Positions 8,209 through 16,753 of a stretch of DNA of 64,000 bases are shown piece after piece. The position numbers and the translations under genes were made by a program. Numbering within the stretch: position 1 is the first letter of the stretch; each line of letters begins with the position of its first letter. This stretch comes from Spirosoma oryzae (GTDB lineage: Bacteria; Bacteroidota; Bacteroidia; Cytophagales; Spirosomataceae), in NCBI RefSeq assembly GCF_003002825.1, contig NZ_PVTE01000006.1, positions 268,010-332,009 of the forward strand, given 5' to 3'. The notes beneath the pieces were generated by a model that was not told the origin of the DNA, did not search any database, and saw nothing but the letters and a program-made list of their open reading frames with translations.

Positions 8209-10626
8209 TTATTCGCTGCGGAGCGATTTGACGGGATTCATCAGGGCAGCTTTGACGCTGCGGAACGAGATCGTAGCGAAGGCAATCAATACCGCCAGCA
8301 GACCCGACAGAATGAATACCCACCACGGCATGTCGATGCGGTACGCGAAATCACCCAGCCACTGATTCATGGCGTACCAGGCGAGGGGAGACGCTACGAC
8401 AATCGCAATCAACACCAGTTTTAGGAAATCACCTGCCAGCAGGGTAACGATGCTGGCGACGGAGGCACCGAGGACTTTCCGAACACCGATCTCCTTGGTC
8501 CGCTGCTCAATACTGATGAGCGCGACGGCAAACAGGCCCATGCACGACAGTAGAATCGCAATCCCGGCCGCCGACGAGAAAATCGTAGACAGGCGCTGCT
8601 CTTTTTTGTACCAGCGCTCGACGTTTTCGTCGACGAACGAGCCGATGAATTCGTGTTTCGGGTCGATTTCTTTCCAGGCAGCTTTCACCGTTTCCATCGC
8701 GCCCGTCAGGTTCTGCGGATTTACCCGAACCAGTACGTAGTTGATTGCATTATCAGGCAACATTTGCAGCGCGATTGGTTCCGCTTTCTTATGCAGGGAA
8801 TACAGATTGAAGTCGGCAAAGACCCCGACGATCTGGTATTTTCGGCCCGAATCCGGTTCAATGTATTTGCCAATCGGATTGGCTTCACCCAGTTGCTTGG
8901 CCAGACTCTCCGATACCAGAATGGCGGCTGTCGAATCGGTACTATAGCTGGGCGAAAATTCACGGCCGGCCTTTAGTTTGATACCCAGCGTTTTCAGGTA
9001 ATCGAAATCGACGCGCAGCCAGTCGCAGCTGATCTCCCGTTTGTTGTAGTTGAAGCCGTAGGTCATTCGTGACGAACTGCCATCCAGACCGGCACCGATG
9101 TTTACCCCCGTTCCAGTTACGGCCACGACGTTGGGCTGATTAGCCAGCCGCTCGCGCATTTGCCGTAGAAAGGTAGTGCCGTTGACATCGCCACCAACGG
9201 GTACGCTGATGACCTGCTCTTTGTTCAGACCCATCGGCCGCTGTTGCAGATACGTCACCTGCTGCCGCATGATCAGGGTGCAGACGATGAGCAGACAGGC
9301 AATGGCAAACTGAGTGATGATTAGCGTATTGCGCAATACACCCGGCTTGCTGACTTTTACTTTTCCTTTAAGCACTTCAACGGCGCTGAACCGGGTCACA
9401 AACCAGGACGGGTAACCGCCGGCTAGCAGGGTAATGAGCAGGAAGCCCAAGCCCGTAACCAGTAGTACGTTCGGGGTCAGGAAATTCTGGATCGACAGGT
9501 GGCTGCGGAACAGTTTGTTGAACGTCGGTAGCAGAACATAAGCCATCCCCAGACCAAGCAGCAAAGCGGTACCCGACAGCAGTACAGTTTCGCCCCAGAT
9601 CTGACCGAACAACTGACTGCGTTGCGCACCCAGCGACTTGCGGACACCCACTTCCCGCGCCCGCGTGATGGACTGGGCGATGGTTAGATTGACGAAGTTG
9701 ATGCAGGCAATGACCAGGATAAACAAGCCGATCACCAGCAGGCTGTAGATGTATACGCGGCTGGTCGTGTTGCCGCCCATCGATTGATCGAAATGGATGT
9801 CGGTCAGCGGTTGCAGCAGCAGGCTACGCTGAAAACCCAGTTCGTTTTTGGGGTAACCCTGTTTGGTTCGTTCGGCAATGTCGCCCGCAAAATACTTGTT
9901 CATCAGGGCCTGTAGCCGAGGCTGAAGGCTAGCCGGTGTTACACCGGATTTCAGTTTGATAAATACCGTATGGTTACCGTGGTCCCATTTGTCTTTGTAG
10001 GCCTGGTAGTCGTCCTGGTTTTGGCTGGAAATAAGGGCGTCGAATTGTAGCGATGAATTTTCCGGCGAGTCGCCGGCGACACCGGTTACGGTAAATGGTT
10101 TCCACTGATCGCCGAGCCGCAGCTGTACCGTCTTGCCCATCGGGCTTACCGAGCCAAACACGGCCTTTGCCATTTTCCCGCTGATGACGATGTCGCTGAT
10201 GCCCTGCATGGCGGTGCTGGCTTTGCCCTGAAGCATGGGAAAGGAAAACATCGTCAGAAAGTCAGCATCCACGCGCCGAACATCTTCACCGAACGTTTTA
10301 TCCTGCCAGCGGACACTCGCACTTTGATCGAACCAGCGGGTTACGCCTTCTACCTCCGGAAACTCCGTCCGGATCGCGGGTGAAATCGGATACGGCATGA
10401 TCGGGCCTCGATCGGGCGTACCATCGCGCTGGGTATCCAGGAAGTTGAGCCGGTAAATCCGACTGGCATCCGCATGGAAGCGATCGTACGACAGTTCAAA
10501 GGTGGCGGTCAGAAACAGTAGGATGCAGGTGCCGAACGCGACCGACAGACCGACGAGATTGATCAGCGTATGCGTCCGGTTTTTCCAGAGTGTTCGGAAG
10601 GCGATTTTGAGGTAGTTACGCAGCAT
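8209..10626 (-). CDS. MacB/FtsX-type ABC transporter permease (paralogue 4)
   Basis: 805 residues from the ATG at 10626 (MLRNYLKIAFRTLWKN). A longer in-frame start at 10749 would overlap the oppositely oriented gene and add an unrelated N-terminus, so it was not used. Domain order matches the paralogues: helix, periplasmic domain, FtsX block 1 (RAREVGVRKSLGAQRSQLFG), periplasmic domain, FtsX block 2 (RTKEIGVRKVLGAS) and NPVKSLRSE. It leads the two-gene operon with the permease at 5794-8193. I see no operator palindrome or sigma-54 box upstream; the promoter would lie inside the divergent neighbouring gene. Confidence 0.92.
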   Translation of the reverse strand: MLRNYLKIAFRTLWKNRTHTLINLVGLSVAFGTCILLFLTATFELSYDRFHADASRIYRLNFLDTQRDGTPDRGPIMPYPISPAIRTEFPEVEGVTRWFDQSASVRWQDKTFGEDVRRVDADFLTMFSFPMLQGKASTAMQGISDIVISGKMAKAVFGSVSPMGKTVQLRLGDQWKPFTVTGVAGDSPENSSLQFDALISSQNQDDYQAYKDKWDHGNHTVFIKLKSGVTPASLQPRLQALMNKYFAGDIAERTKQGYPKNELGFQRSLLLQPLTDIHFDQSMGGNTTSRVYIYSLLVIGLFILVIACINFVNLTIAQSITRAREVGVRKSLGAQRSQLFGQIWGETVLLSGTALLLGLGMAYVLLPTFNKLFRSHLSIQNFLTPNVLLVTGLGFLLITLLAGGYPSWFVTRFSAVEVLKGKVKVSKPGVLRNTLIITQFAIACLLIVCTLIMRQQVTYLQQRPMGLNKEQVISVPVGGDVNGTTFLRQMRERLANQPNVVAVTGTGVNIGAGLDGSSSRMTYGFNYNKREISCDWLRVDFDYLKTLGIKLKAGREFSPSYSTDSTAAILVSESLAKQLGEANPIGKYIEPDSGRKYQIVGVFADFNLYSLHKKAEPIALQMLPDNAINYVLVRVNPQNLTGAMETVKAAWKEIDPKHEFIGSFVDENVERWYKKEQRLSTIFSSAAGIAILLSCMGLFAVALISIEQRTKEIGVRKVLGASVASIVTLLAGDFLKLVLIAIVVASPLAWYAMNQWLGDFAYRIDMPWWVFILSGLLAVLIAFATISFRSVKAALMNPVKSLRSE

Positions 10627-10637
10627 AAACTTTTGAT

Positions 10638-10645
10638 TAACTTTG
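10638..10645 (+). promoter_or_regulatory. Bacteroidetes-type -7 box for the Uma2-like gene
   Basis: TAACTTTG fits TAnnTTTG and lies 27 bp before the ATG at 10673. No clear -33 TTTG was seen. Confidence 0.35.
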
Positions 10646-10672
10646 AAAAGAAGCGTTTCTTTTTTGTCGACT

Positions 10673-11122
10673 ATGAACGAATATCCACCGCCAAGATCCT
10701 TACAGTATCTTGTTCTGGAAGATGAAATGGGTGTCAATGCGCCCATCATTCACCAGAGCGTAATTGCCCGGCTTACCGCCGGACTGTACCCGCTTTATCA
10801 GTCGGGCCGGATTCCATTTGAGCCGTTACCGGAAACGATGCTTACCGAAGGCTATGCCAGTCCGGTTCCTGATCTGATTCTGTACGATCATCAGTATGAA
10901 CAGACACGGGTTATCGTTGAAATATGCCAGAAGAGTGGTCTCAAACATGATACAGGCAAAGTGATCAAGCTGATTGAAGACGACACTTATGGTATTCTTG
11001 AAGGGTTCGTTTACAATTACAAAACCAGCCAATGGCTTCGCTACCGTAAAGGCGATGGTGGCCTGACGACCGAATCATCGTTTTCCGACATCCTGCAACT
11101 TGAGCTGAACAGCTTTTTATAA
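10673..11122 (+). CDS. Uma2-like (DUF820) restriction-endonuclease-fold protein
   Basis: 149 residues. The segments PDLILYD and, about 14 residues on, RVIVEIC correspond to the PD...(D/E)xK-like core of the Uma2/DUF820 family, and the C-terminal YGILEGFVYNYKTSQWLRY resembles the family's closing strand. These small putative nucleases are abundant in Cytophagales and cyanobacteria and have no settled function. The ATG at 10673 was preferred over a TTG ten codons upstream because the -7 box lies over that TTG. It is the only plus-strand gene within the permease island. Confidence 0.6.
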   Translation: MNEYPPPRSLQYLVLEDEMGVNAPIIHQSVIARLTAGLYPLYQSGRIPFEPLPETMLTEGYASPVPDLILYDHQYEQTRVIVEICQKSGLKHDTGKVIKLIEDDTYGILEGFVYNYKTSQWLRYRKGDGGLTTESSFSDILQLELNSFL

Positions 11123-11127
11123 GCCGA

Positions 11128-11679
11128 CTATTTCACCGTTACTTCGTTCTGTTGCCCTGTTTTCACGGTAAAGGGAAGGTGCATCTGCTGCACGCCGTTC
11201 TGCCAGTATTCGTAGTAATAGGTGCCGGGCTGCAACGACATCGTTCGGGGGAAGCGCCCCTTGTTTTTTGGTGCATCGAACTCTTCCGTAATGGTCGTCG
11301 GTCCGCTGACGATCAGTTTCACGCGCCCTTCACAGGTCGGGCAGGTAAACGTAACCGGTACTGTGCGGCTGTCTCTTTCCGATCGGACTGTCTGTGCTAC
11401 CTGCATGGGCTGATGCGGAGTGGGTGGTGCTTCACCCAGACCCAGCGAATCGAGTACGCGATTTTTCAGGGCATCTTTCTCCCCCCGGCTCATGCCCCGC
11501 ACGTTGAATGTCCGGTTGTAGGCAAACTGTTGTCCGTTACGCTGCCCGTCAATCTGGATAGACAGCGTTTTATCGTTGTCGTTAATCTGCGAATGAGTGC
11601 TGGAATAAGTCGACGTGGATGTTTGGGCCGTCGCGGCAAACGAGATACCCAGCAGCAGAGAAAGTAGGAGCGGTTTCAT
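11128..11679 (-). CDS. Secreted protein of unknown function under a sigma-54-like promoter
   Basis: 183 residues from MKPLLLSLLLGISFAATAQ, a typical signal peptide with a likely cut after AQ. The mature protein is Ser/Thr-rich at first. It then has a CPTC pair near the middle, which might bind metal or form a disulphide, and a C-terminal part ending in PFTVKTGQQNEVTVK that looks like a beta-sandwich. I do not recognise a family. The upstream in-frame ATG at 11721 would start inside the promoter and was not used. It shares the sigma-54 box plus palindrome layout with the two ABC operons, so it may act with them. It converges tail-to-tail with the Uma2-like gene (5 bp gap). Confidence 0.7.
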   Translation of the reverse strand: MKPLLLSLLLGISFAATAQTSTSTYSSTHSQINDNDKTLSIQIDGQRNGQQFAYNRTFNVRGMSRGEKDALKNRVLDSLGLGEAPPTPHQPMQVAQTVRSERDSRTVPVTFTCPTCEGRVKLIVSGPTTITEEFDAPKNKGRFPRTMSLQPGTYYYEYWQNGVQQMHLPFTVKTGQQNEVTVK

Positions 11680-11704
11680 AATCGATAGCGTTTTGTAGAA
11701 CAGT

Positions 11705-11720
11705 ATCGAAGGCCGTGCCA
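11705..11720 (-). promoter_or_regulatory. Candidate sigma-54 promoter of the secreted-protein gene
   Basis: The minus strand reads TGGCACG-GCCT-TCGAT: a perfect -24 half and a weaker -12 half that keeps the G. It ends 25 bp before the ATG at 11679. The palindrome centre (11781.5) is 63 bp upstream of the -24 GG, as at site 1. Confidence 0.6.
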
Positions 11721-11773
11721 TGATTTTTAATCGTTGATTATGAACGGGTTAATGGTACGGTTGCAGGTCTGTA

Positions 11774-11820
11774 CGTCCACTATCGGACAGGGGCCGTACG
11801 GGCTCGGACGGTCGATGTCC
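11774..11820. promoter_or_regulatory. Palindromic operator array, GGACA/TGTCC type (site 2)
   Basis: The core GTCCACTATCGGAC lies at 11775-11788 and a second unit GGACG-N5-TGTCC at 11806-11820. The centres are 31.5 bp apart, three helical turns. The second unit abuts the 16-bp tandem repeat. It matches sites 1 and 3. Confidence 0.6.
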
Positions 11821-11868
11821 TGAACTGTGCTAGTCTTGAACTGTGCTAGTCTTGAACTGTGCTAGTCT
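11821..11868. repeat. Tandem repeat, three 16-bp units
   Basis: TGAACTGTGCTAGTCT is repeated exactly three times (11821-11836, 11837-11852, 11853-11868). It then runs into the left arm of the hairpin repeat that also begins with TTGAACTGTG. The unit looks like a fragment of that arm amplified by slippage. Confidence 0.85.
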
Positions 11869-11956
11869 TGAACTGTGATTCTTATGATTGCTTTGATTGC
11901 ATTGATTTTTTGAATCATAGTCTATCAGCGTAATCACAAGAATCACAGTTCAAGAC
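11865..11956. repeat. Hairpin repeat, family A, copy 1
   Basis: 92-bp element with 27-bp inverted arms at 11865-11891 and 11930-11956. The outer part of each arm is GTCTTGAACTGTGATT and its complement. Two mismatches remain, both able to form G-U pairs. It ends 11 bp from the stop of the permease gene that follows. Confidence 0.8.
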
Positions 11957-11967
11957 ACGTCAGACAA

Positions 11968-14325
11968 TCATTCGCTGCGTAGTGACTTGACGGGGTTGAC
12001 CAGCGCAGCCCGGATACTTTGGTAGCTTACTGTCGCCAGCGCGACCACTACCGCTATCAGGGCCGCAAAGGCGAAAATCCACCATGGCAGGGTATCCCGA
12101 TACACAAAGCTGTTCAGCCATTTGTCGAGTGCCATCCAGGCCAGGGGGGAAGCCAGTACCATGGCAATCAGAACGAGCTTGAGAAAATCCGTAGACAGTA
12201 AACCAACGATGCTGGCGACGGAGGCACCAAGCACTTTGCGGACACCGATTTCTTTGGTCCGTTGTTCGGCCGTGAAAGCCGCCAGCCCAAACAAACCTAA
12301 ACACGAGATCAAGACAGCCAGAATGCCAAAGTAGTTGACCAACTCCTGTACCTGCTGCTCACTACGGTAAAGCTTCTCGTAGTCTTCGTCCAGAAAGTGA
12401 TAGGTGAATGGATAGTTCGGGTTGAATGACTTAGTCAGTTGTTCCAACTCAGTAAGCGCCTGCTGGGTCTGGCCAGGGTGGGTCTTTATCAGCAAATAGC
12501 TTGTATTTCGTGGCGTATAGGTCAGAATCAGCGGATTGATGGCCTGGTGCAGTGAGTTGATATGAAAGTCTTTCATCAACCCAACGATACGACCTTTCCC
12601 ATACCAGAACGTTACTTCCTTCCCAACCGGATCGCGCATGCCCATTAACTTGGCCGTGGCTTCATTGATGAGGTAATTCGAGGAGTCGGCTGGACTATCG
12701 GCACGGAAATCCCGGCCTGCAACCAGCTTGATGTTCATCGTTTTGACAAAGTCGTTACCGACAGACATGGTCGATACACTGGTTTCCATACCGGGTTCCT
12801 TCCCCGGCCAGACCAAGTCACCCGATGTACTCTGAATATCGATTGGGAGCATGTTGGCTGTCGATACCGAACTAATCGATGGAAGCTGGCTAACGGCCCG
12901 CCGGACGACATCCAGCTTTTTGTCACTGGCCAGCTCGCCTTCCAGCGGAATCGAGATAACGTTCTCCCGGTCGAGACCCAGGTTATGGGTACGGAAAAAC
13001 CTCATTTGCCGACTAACGGTCAGCATGCCTATGATCAGAAACATCGACAGACCAAACTGGAATACGACCAGCGTCCGGCGGAACAGGGCAGGTCCGCTAC
13101 CAGCCTGTAAGCGCCCTTTCAGAATACGAATGGGTTGGAGGCCCGACAAAAACAAGGCCGGGTAACTGCCCGAAACGAAGCCGGTTATCAGTACCAGACC
13201 GGCAACGAGTTGCCAGAGCATGGGTTCGGTCAGGCTGAGGGTTAGTTGCTTGTCGAATAGTGTGTTGAATGTCGGTAGTGCCATACGGACCAGTACCAGC
13301 GACAGGATGATCGCCAGCAAACTCGTCAGGATCGACTCACTCATGAACTGACCGATCAGCGAGGAGCGTAGCGCACCGACGACCTTGCGCACGCCTACTT
13401 CTTTCGCGCGGATGGCTGAGCGAGCCGTTGCCAGGTTCATGAAGTTGATACAGGCTACCAGCAGGATAAACAGGGCAACGACGGAGAAGATGCGAACGTA
13501 CTCGATACGGCCACCGACCGGCTTGCCATTCTTGTAGTCTCTGTACAGATGCAGATCGGTGAGCGGCTGCAACATGGCGACATTCTCGCTGTGCTCTTTG
13601 GGGGCATGCCGTTTGTAAAGCAATTTCATCGACGCTTCCGCCTGCGCCTGTGTAGTGTTGGGGTTGAGCCGTGCATAGGTCATGAAGGAATTATTACCCC
13701 ACTTCGTCTGCCAGTCCTGCTCCTGCACTTTCCAGTTGACGATCCAGTCGAACTGAATCGTTGATGCAGTTGGCAGGTTATCGACAACCGCACCGACGAC
13801 GTAGAATTTGTCGTTGTCAAGTTGCAGCGTTTTGCCCAGCGCCTGTCCATCCGGAAAAAATTTCTCAGCCAGTTTCCGGGAAACAACGATCTGATTGGTT
13901 TGCGCCAATGCCGTCTTTGGATTACCCTGTAAGGCAGTCATGTCGAATACATCGAAAAAGGCGCTCGTGGCGAAATGACCAAATTCCTTGGCTTTTCGAT
14001 CACCAACTTTAACCAGATAATCGCGCCCCCAGTCTGTTTTCGTGACGGCATCTACTTCCGGTACATCGTTGGCAATAGCTTCCTGCAAAGGCCCCGGCGT
14101 GACGAAGTTGGTGTAGATTTCACCCTGGTACTCCGACTGAAACCGCACGAAGTAGATGTTCTTCGCATTGGACCAAAAGCGGTCGTAGCTCAGCTCGTCG
14201 CGTACCCACAAGCCAATCAATAAGGCACAGGCCATGCCCAACGCCAGACCGAATACATTGATGCCGGAATACAGTTTGTGCTTGAGCAAACTGCGAACCG
14301 CTATTTTGATATAGTTGCGAAGCAT
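11968..14325 (-). CDS. MacB/FtsX-type ABC transporter permease (paralogue 5)
   Basis: 785 residues starting MLRNYIKIAVRSLLKHK, with the same eight-helix layout as the other permeases. FtsX block 1 carries RAKEVGVRKVVGALRSSLIG and block 2 carries RTKEIGVRKVLGAS; the tail is NPVKSLRSE. It lies downstream of the ATPase and adaptor genes on the same strand, the usual adaptor-ATPase-permease order of a MacAB-like tripartite efflux or LolCDE-like system. The intervening 211 bp are filled with hairpin repeats, which may lower read-through. It is the permease most likely to pair directly with the ATPase at 14537-15214. Confidence 0.92.
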   Translation of the reverse strand: MLRNYIKIAVRSLLKHKLYSGINVFGLALGMACALLIGLWVRDELSYDRFWSNAKNIYFVRFQSEYQGEIYTNFVTPGPLQEAIANDVPEVDAVTKTDWGRDYLVKVGDRKAKEFGHFATSAFFDVFDMTALQGNPKTALAQTNQIVVSRKLAEKFFPDGQALGKTLQLDNDKFYVVGAVVDNLPTASTIQFDWIVNWKVQEQDWQTKWGNNSFMTYARLNPNTTQAQAEASMKLLYKRHAPKEHSENVAMLQPLTDLHLYRDYKNGKPVGGRIEYVRIFSVVALFILLVACINFMNLATARSAIRAKEVGVRKVVGALRSSLIGQFMSESILTSLLAIILSLVLVRMALPTFNTLFDKQLTLSLTEPMLWQLVAGLVLITGFVSGSYPALFLSGLQPIRILKGRLQAGSGPALFRRTLVVFQFGLSMFLIIGMLTVSRQMRFFRTHNLGLDRENVISIPLEGELASDKKLDVVRRAVSQLPSISSVSTANMLPIDIQSTSGDLVWPGKEPGMETSVSTMSVGNDFVKTMNIKLVAGRDFRADSPADSSNYLINEATAKLMGMRDPVGKEVTFWYGKGRIVGLMKDFHINSLHQAINPLILTYTPRNTSYLLIKTHPGQTQQALTELEQLTKSFNPNYPFTYHFLDEDYEKLYRSEQQVQELVNYFGILAVLISCLGLFGLAAFTAEQRTKEIGVRKVLGASVASIVGLLSTDFLKLVLIAMVLASPLAWMALDKWLNSFVYRDTLPWWIFAFAALIAVVVALATVSYQSIRAALVNPVKSLRSE

Positions 14326-14350
14326 AGGGTAGAGGGTTGAACTGTGATTG

Positions 14351-14533
14351 TCTGAACTATGATTCTTGTGATTACTTTGATTGACAATGATTTAAAAAAA
14401 TCACAGCCGATCTGTGTAATCAGATGAATCACAGTTCAAGACAATACTGAACTATGATTCATCTGATTGCTTTGATCGCATTGATTTCTTGAATCACAGT
14501 CTATCAGCGTAATCACAAGAATCACAGTTCAGA
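14351..14533. repeat. Hairpin repeat, family A, nested double copy (copies 2 and 3)
   Basis: Four arms occur in a row. The outer pair is 14351-14375 with 14509-14533 (25 bp, one mismatch). The inner pair is 14416-14438 with 14448-14470 (23 bp, two transitions). The outer arms share CTTG in the variable position and even a one-base deletion (TCTGAAC for TCTTGAAC). The inner arms share CATC. Each arm thus pairs with its nested partner and not with the nearest tandem one. A partial extra arm, TTGAACTGTGATT, precedes it at 14337-14349. Confidence 0.8.
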
Positions 14534-14536
14534 TAC

Positions 14537-15214
14537 TTACACGTGGAAGTTCTCAGTGACGACTTTTCCGTCGAACAGGTTGACGATCCGGTGGGCGAAC
14601 CCCGCGTCGTAGGGTGAGTGCGTAACCATGATGATCGTAGTGCCTTCGTCGTTAAGCTCACCCAGCAGTTTCATCACTTCTTCCCCGTTTTTCGAATCGA
14701 GGTTACCCGTCGGTTCATCGGCCAGGATCAGCTTGGGTTTCGCCACGACGGCCCGCGCAATGGCAGTCCGCTGCTGCTGACCACCCGACAGTTGCTGTGG
14801 GAAGTGGTTCCGGCGGTGCATGATGCTCATCCGCTCCAGCGTCTCTTCCACGCGCTTTTTCCGCTCGTCGGCGGGCGTTTTCAGGTACAGCAGCGGCAGT
14901 TCAACGTTTTCGTAGACCGTCAGTTCGTCGATGAGGTTGAAGCTCTGGAAGACAAAGCCGATCGAGCCCTTCCGCAACTGCGCCCGCTGCCGTTCAGTCA
15001 TCCGGGCAACTTCGGTGCCGTAGAAGTTATACTCGCCCTCACTCGGATTGTCGAGTAGCCCCAGGATGTTCAGCAGCGTCGATTTACCGCACCCCGACGG
15101 GCCCATGATAGCGACGAACTCGCCATCTTTTACTTCCATGTTAATGCCGTTCAGCGCCGTCGTTTCAACTTCCTCGGTCGCGAAAAGCTTCTGTAAATTA
15201 ACCGTTTGTATCAT
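14537..15214 (-). CDS. ABC transporter ATP-binding protein, MacB/LolD type
   Basis: 225 residues, the usual length for a free-standing LolD/FtsE-like ATPase. Walker [10 protein letters not shown] is at about 39-47, the Q-loop in FVFQSFNLI, the signature [14 protein letters not shown], and Walker B LILADEP followed by [11 protein letters not shown]. The H-loop is in VTHSP. It powers an FtsX-type permease from the cytoplasmic face. It is the only ATPase within the permease island and may serve several of the permeases. It sits between adaptor and permease genes on the same strand. Confidence 0.95.
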   Translation of the reverse strand: MIQTVNLQKLFATEEVETTALNGINMEVKDGEFVAIMGPSGCGKSTLLNILGLLDNPSEGEYNFYGTEVARMTERQRAQLRKGSIGFVFQSFNLIDELTVYENVELPLLYLKTPADERKKRVEETLERMSIMHRRNHFPQQLSGGQQQRTAIARAVVAKPKLILADEPTGNLDSKNGEEVMKLLGELNDEGTTIIMVTHSPYDAGFAHRIVNLFDGKVVTENFHV

Positions 15215-15242
15215 GGTTGAACAGTGATTTATCTCGAACTGC

Positions 15243-15345
15243 TGTCTTGAACTGTGATTTTTTTGATTGTGATGATAGGCTATGATTCATAATTAAGAAA
15301 AATCACAGTCAATCAGTGTAATCAAAAAAATCACAGTTCAAGACA
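15243..15345. repeat. Hairpin repeat, family A, copy 4
   Basis: 103-bp element whose 26-bp arms (15243-15268 and 15320-15345) are perfect complements. The variable position is TTTT. A partial arm, CAGTTCAAGAC, follows at 15350-15360, just before the adaptor gene's stop. Confidence 0.85.
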
Positions 15346-15363
15346 AGCACAGTTCAAGACGAA

Positions 15364-16611
15364 TTAGAAATTCAGTACCTCGTTGTCGCCGAAATTCTCG
15401 TACGAACTGGTGATGACCTGATCGCCGGGTTCCAGACCCGACAGTACTTCGTAAAATTCGGGGTTCTTACGGCCCAGCGTGATGCTGCGTTTCACGGCCC
15501 GCTTACCGGTTTTGTCGAGCACGTATACCCAGTTGCCACCCGTGTCGGAGAAGAAGCCACCCACCGGCAGCAGCGTGGCCTTGGCCGCTTTGCCCAGTTC
15601 CAATTGTATCGGCGACGATTGGCCACGCTTGATGCCTTGGGGTGCCCCCTGTGGGAAAATCATGTCGACCTCAAACCGGCCGCTTTTTACTTCCGGGTAC
15701 ACCCGGCTGATGCTGAGTGGATAGTTCTTGCCGTTGAATTCGAAGGTGCCGTTCAAGCCCGCGAATACCCGGCTGATGTAATGTTCATCGACCCCGACAC
15801 GCATCTTGAAGCCGTTCATGTCATCGATCTGCCCGATGTTCTGGCCCCGGTTGATGTTCGAGCCAACTTCTACGTCGATACTCGACAACTGCCCCGATAC
15901 GGGGGCTTTGACGACCAGGTTGTCGAGCGTCTGCTGCCAGAGGGCTACGTTGCGCTGCGTGCGGTTCAGCGTTCCTTCGAGTTGTTTAATCTGAATCTTG
16001 GCGTTGTCTTCCTGATACTTCTGCGATTCGATGTCGATTTTGCGCTGTCCGACCAGCCGTTCGTAGGCTCGTTTGGCTTTTAGGTAATCTTCCTCCGACA
16101 CGACTTTATCCTTGTACAGCTTGCTCTGCCGGTCGTAGGTGTCTTTGGCCTGATCGATTTGGGCTTCGAGGTCGGCGAGGTTTTTTCGCAGCGTAAACCG
16201 CTCGATTTGCAGGCGTTGGCGCGTGTTCTGCAATTCGTTGACGAGCCGGTTGGCTTCGGTTTCCGATTGCAGGAAGCTGAGTTTGAGGCTCTGATTTTCC
16301 AGTTTCAGCAGTACGTCGCCCTTCTTCACCGTGCTCCCCCCCTCGACCAGCTTCTGCGTTACGTAGCCGCCTTCGATCGCGTCGAGCCGGATGGTTTTCA
16401 GCGGCTGAACAACGCCTGTTACGGCGATGAAATCTTCGAATGGACCCGTCGATACGGCCGACACGGTGATCTTATCTTTCTCGACATTCAATGCAGAACG
16501 ACGGTCGGCGAAGACAAACGTGTACAGTAAAAGAGCCGTTAACAAGGTGCCGCCCCCAACGAGGGCAAGGCGCTGATTTGTCCAGAAACGTTTAGGTAAG
16601 ACGCGATCCAT
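15364..16611 (-). CDS. HlyD/RND-type periplasmic adaptor subunit
   Basis: 415 residues from MDRVLPKRFWTNQ. A single membrane anchor at about 17-37 is followed by a beta-barrel/lipoyl half (GVVQPLKTIRLDAIEGGYV). A long coiled-coil hairpin covers about 105-225, then the second lipoyl half (VVKAPVSGQLSSIDVEVGS), a beta-barrel, and a membrane-proximal domain ending in LEPGDQVITSSYENFGDNE. It is the membrane-fusion partner of the ATPase and permease downstream. An in-frame ATG at 16674 lies only 10 bp after the candidate sigma-54 -12 box, so the start at 16611 was chosen. It leads the operon. Confidence 0.92.
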   Translation of the reverse strand: MDRVLPKRFWTNQRLALVGGGTLLTALLLYTFVFADRRSALNVEKDKITVSAVSTGPFEDFIAVTGVVQPLKTIRLDAIEGGYVTQKLVEGGSTVKKGDVLLKLENQSLKLSFLQSETEANRLVNELQNTRQRLQIERFTLRKNLADLEAQIDQAKDTYDRQSKLYKDKVVSEEDYLKAKRAYERLVGQRKIDIESQKYQEDNAKIQIKQLEGTLNRTQRNVALWQQTLDNLVVKAPVSGQLSSIDVEVGSNINRGQNIGQIDDMNGFKMRVGVDEHYISRVFAGLNGTFEFNGKNYPLSISRVYPEVKSGRFEVDMIFPQGAPQGIKRGQSSPIQLELGKAAKATLLPVGGFFSDTGGNWVYVLDKTGKRAVKRSITLGRKNPEFYEVLSGLEPGDQVITSSYENFGDNEVLNF

Positions 16612-16683
16612 GTGTTCAATGAGCGAATGAGTGAATGTTGACTGAGCGAGTAGCTTCGCTTCTTCATTCGCCATTTACTACTG

Positions 16684-16699
16684 AACCAATGCTATGCCA
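16684..16699 (-). promoter_or_regulatory. Candidate sigma-54 promoter of the adaptor-ATPase-permease operon
   Basis: The minus strand reads TGGCATA-GCAT-TGGTT: a strong -24 half, with the -12 half keeping T and G of TTGC. It lies 73 bp before the adaptor ATG. The operator centre (16761.5) is 64 bp upstream of the -24 GG. Confidence 0.55.
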
Positions 16700-16753
16700 A
16701 TCTTGGTGGATGCTTGATTGTCAGTAAGTTGGATAGATTGTTTTGATGTGGGC

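Noticed and set aside
8369..8740. Plus-strand frames opposite the permeases
   Set aside because: All the permeases show similar antisense frames because of shared codon bias; none has start context or family features.
11821..11868. Short direct repeats considered as a CRISPR array
   Set aside because: Units are contiguous 16-mers with no spacers and no cas genes nearby.
14537..15214. Reading the adaptor-ATPase-permease operon as true MacAB macrolide efflux
   Set aside because: ATPase and permease are separate and the substrate cannot be read from sequence, so no specific drug role or gene symbol was given.
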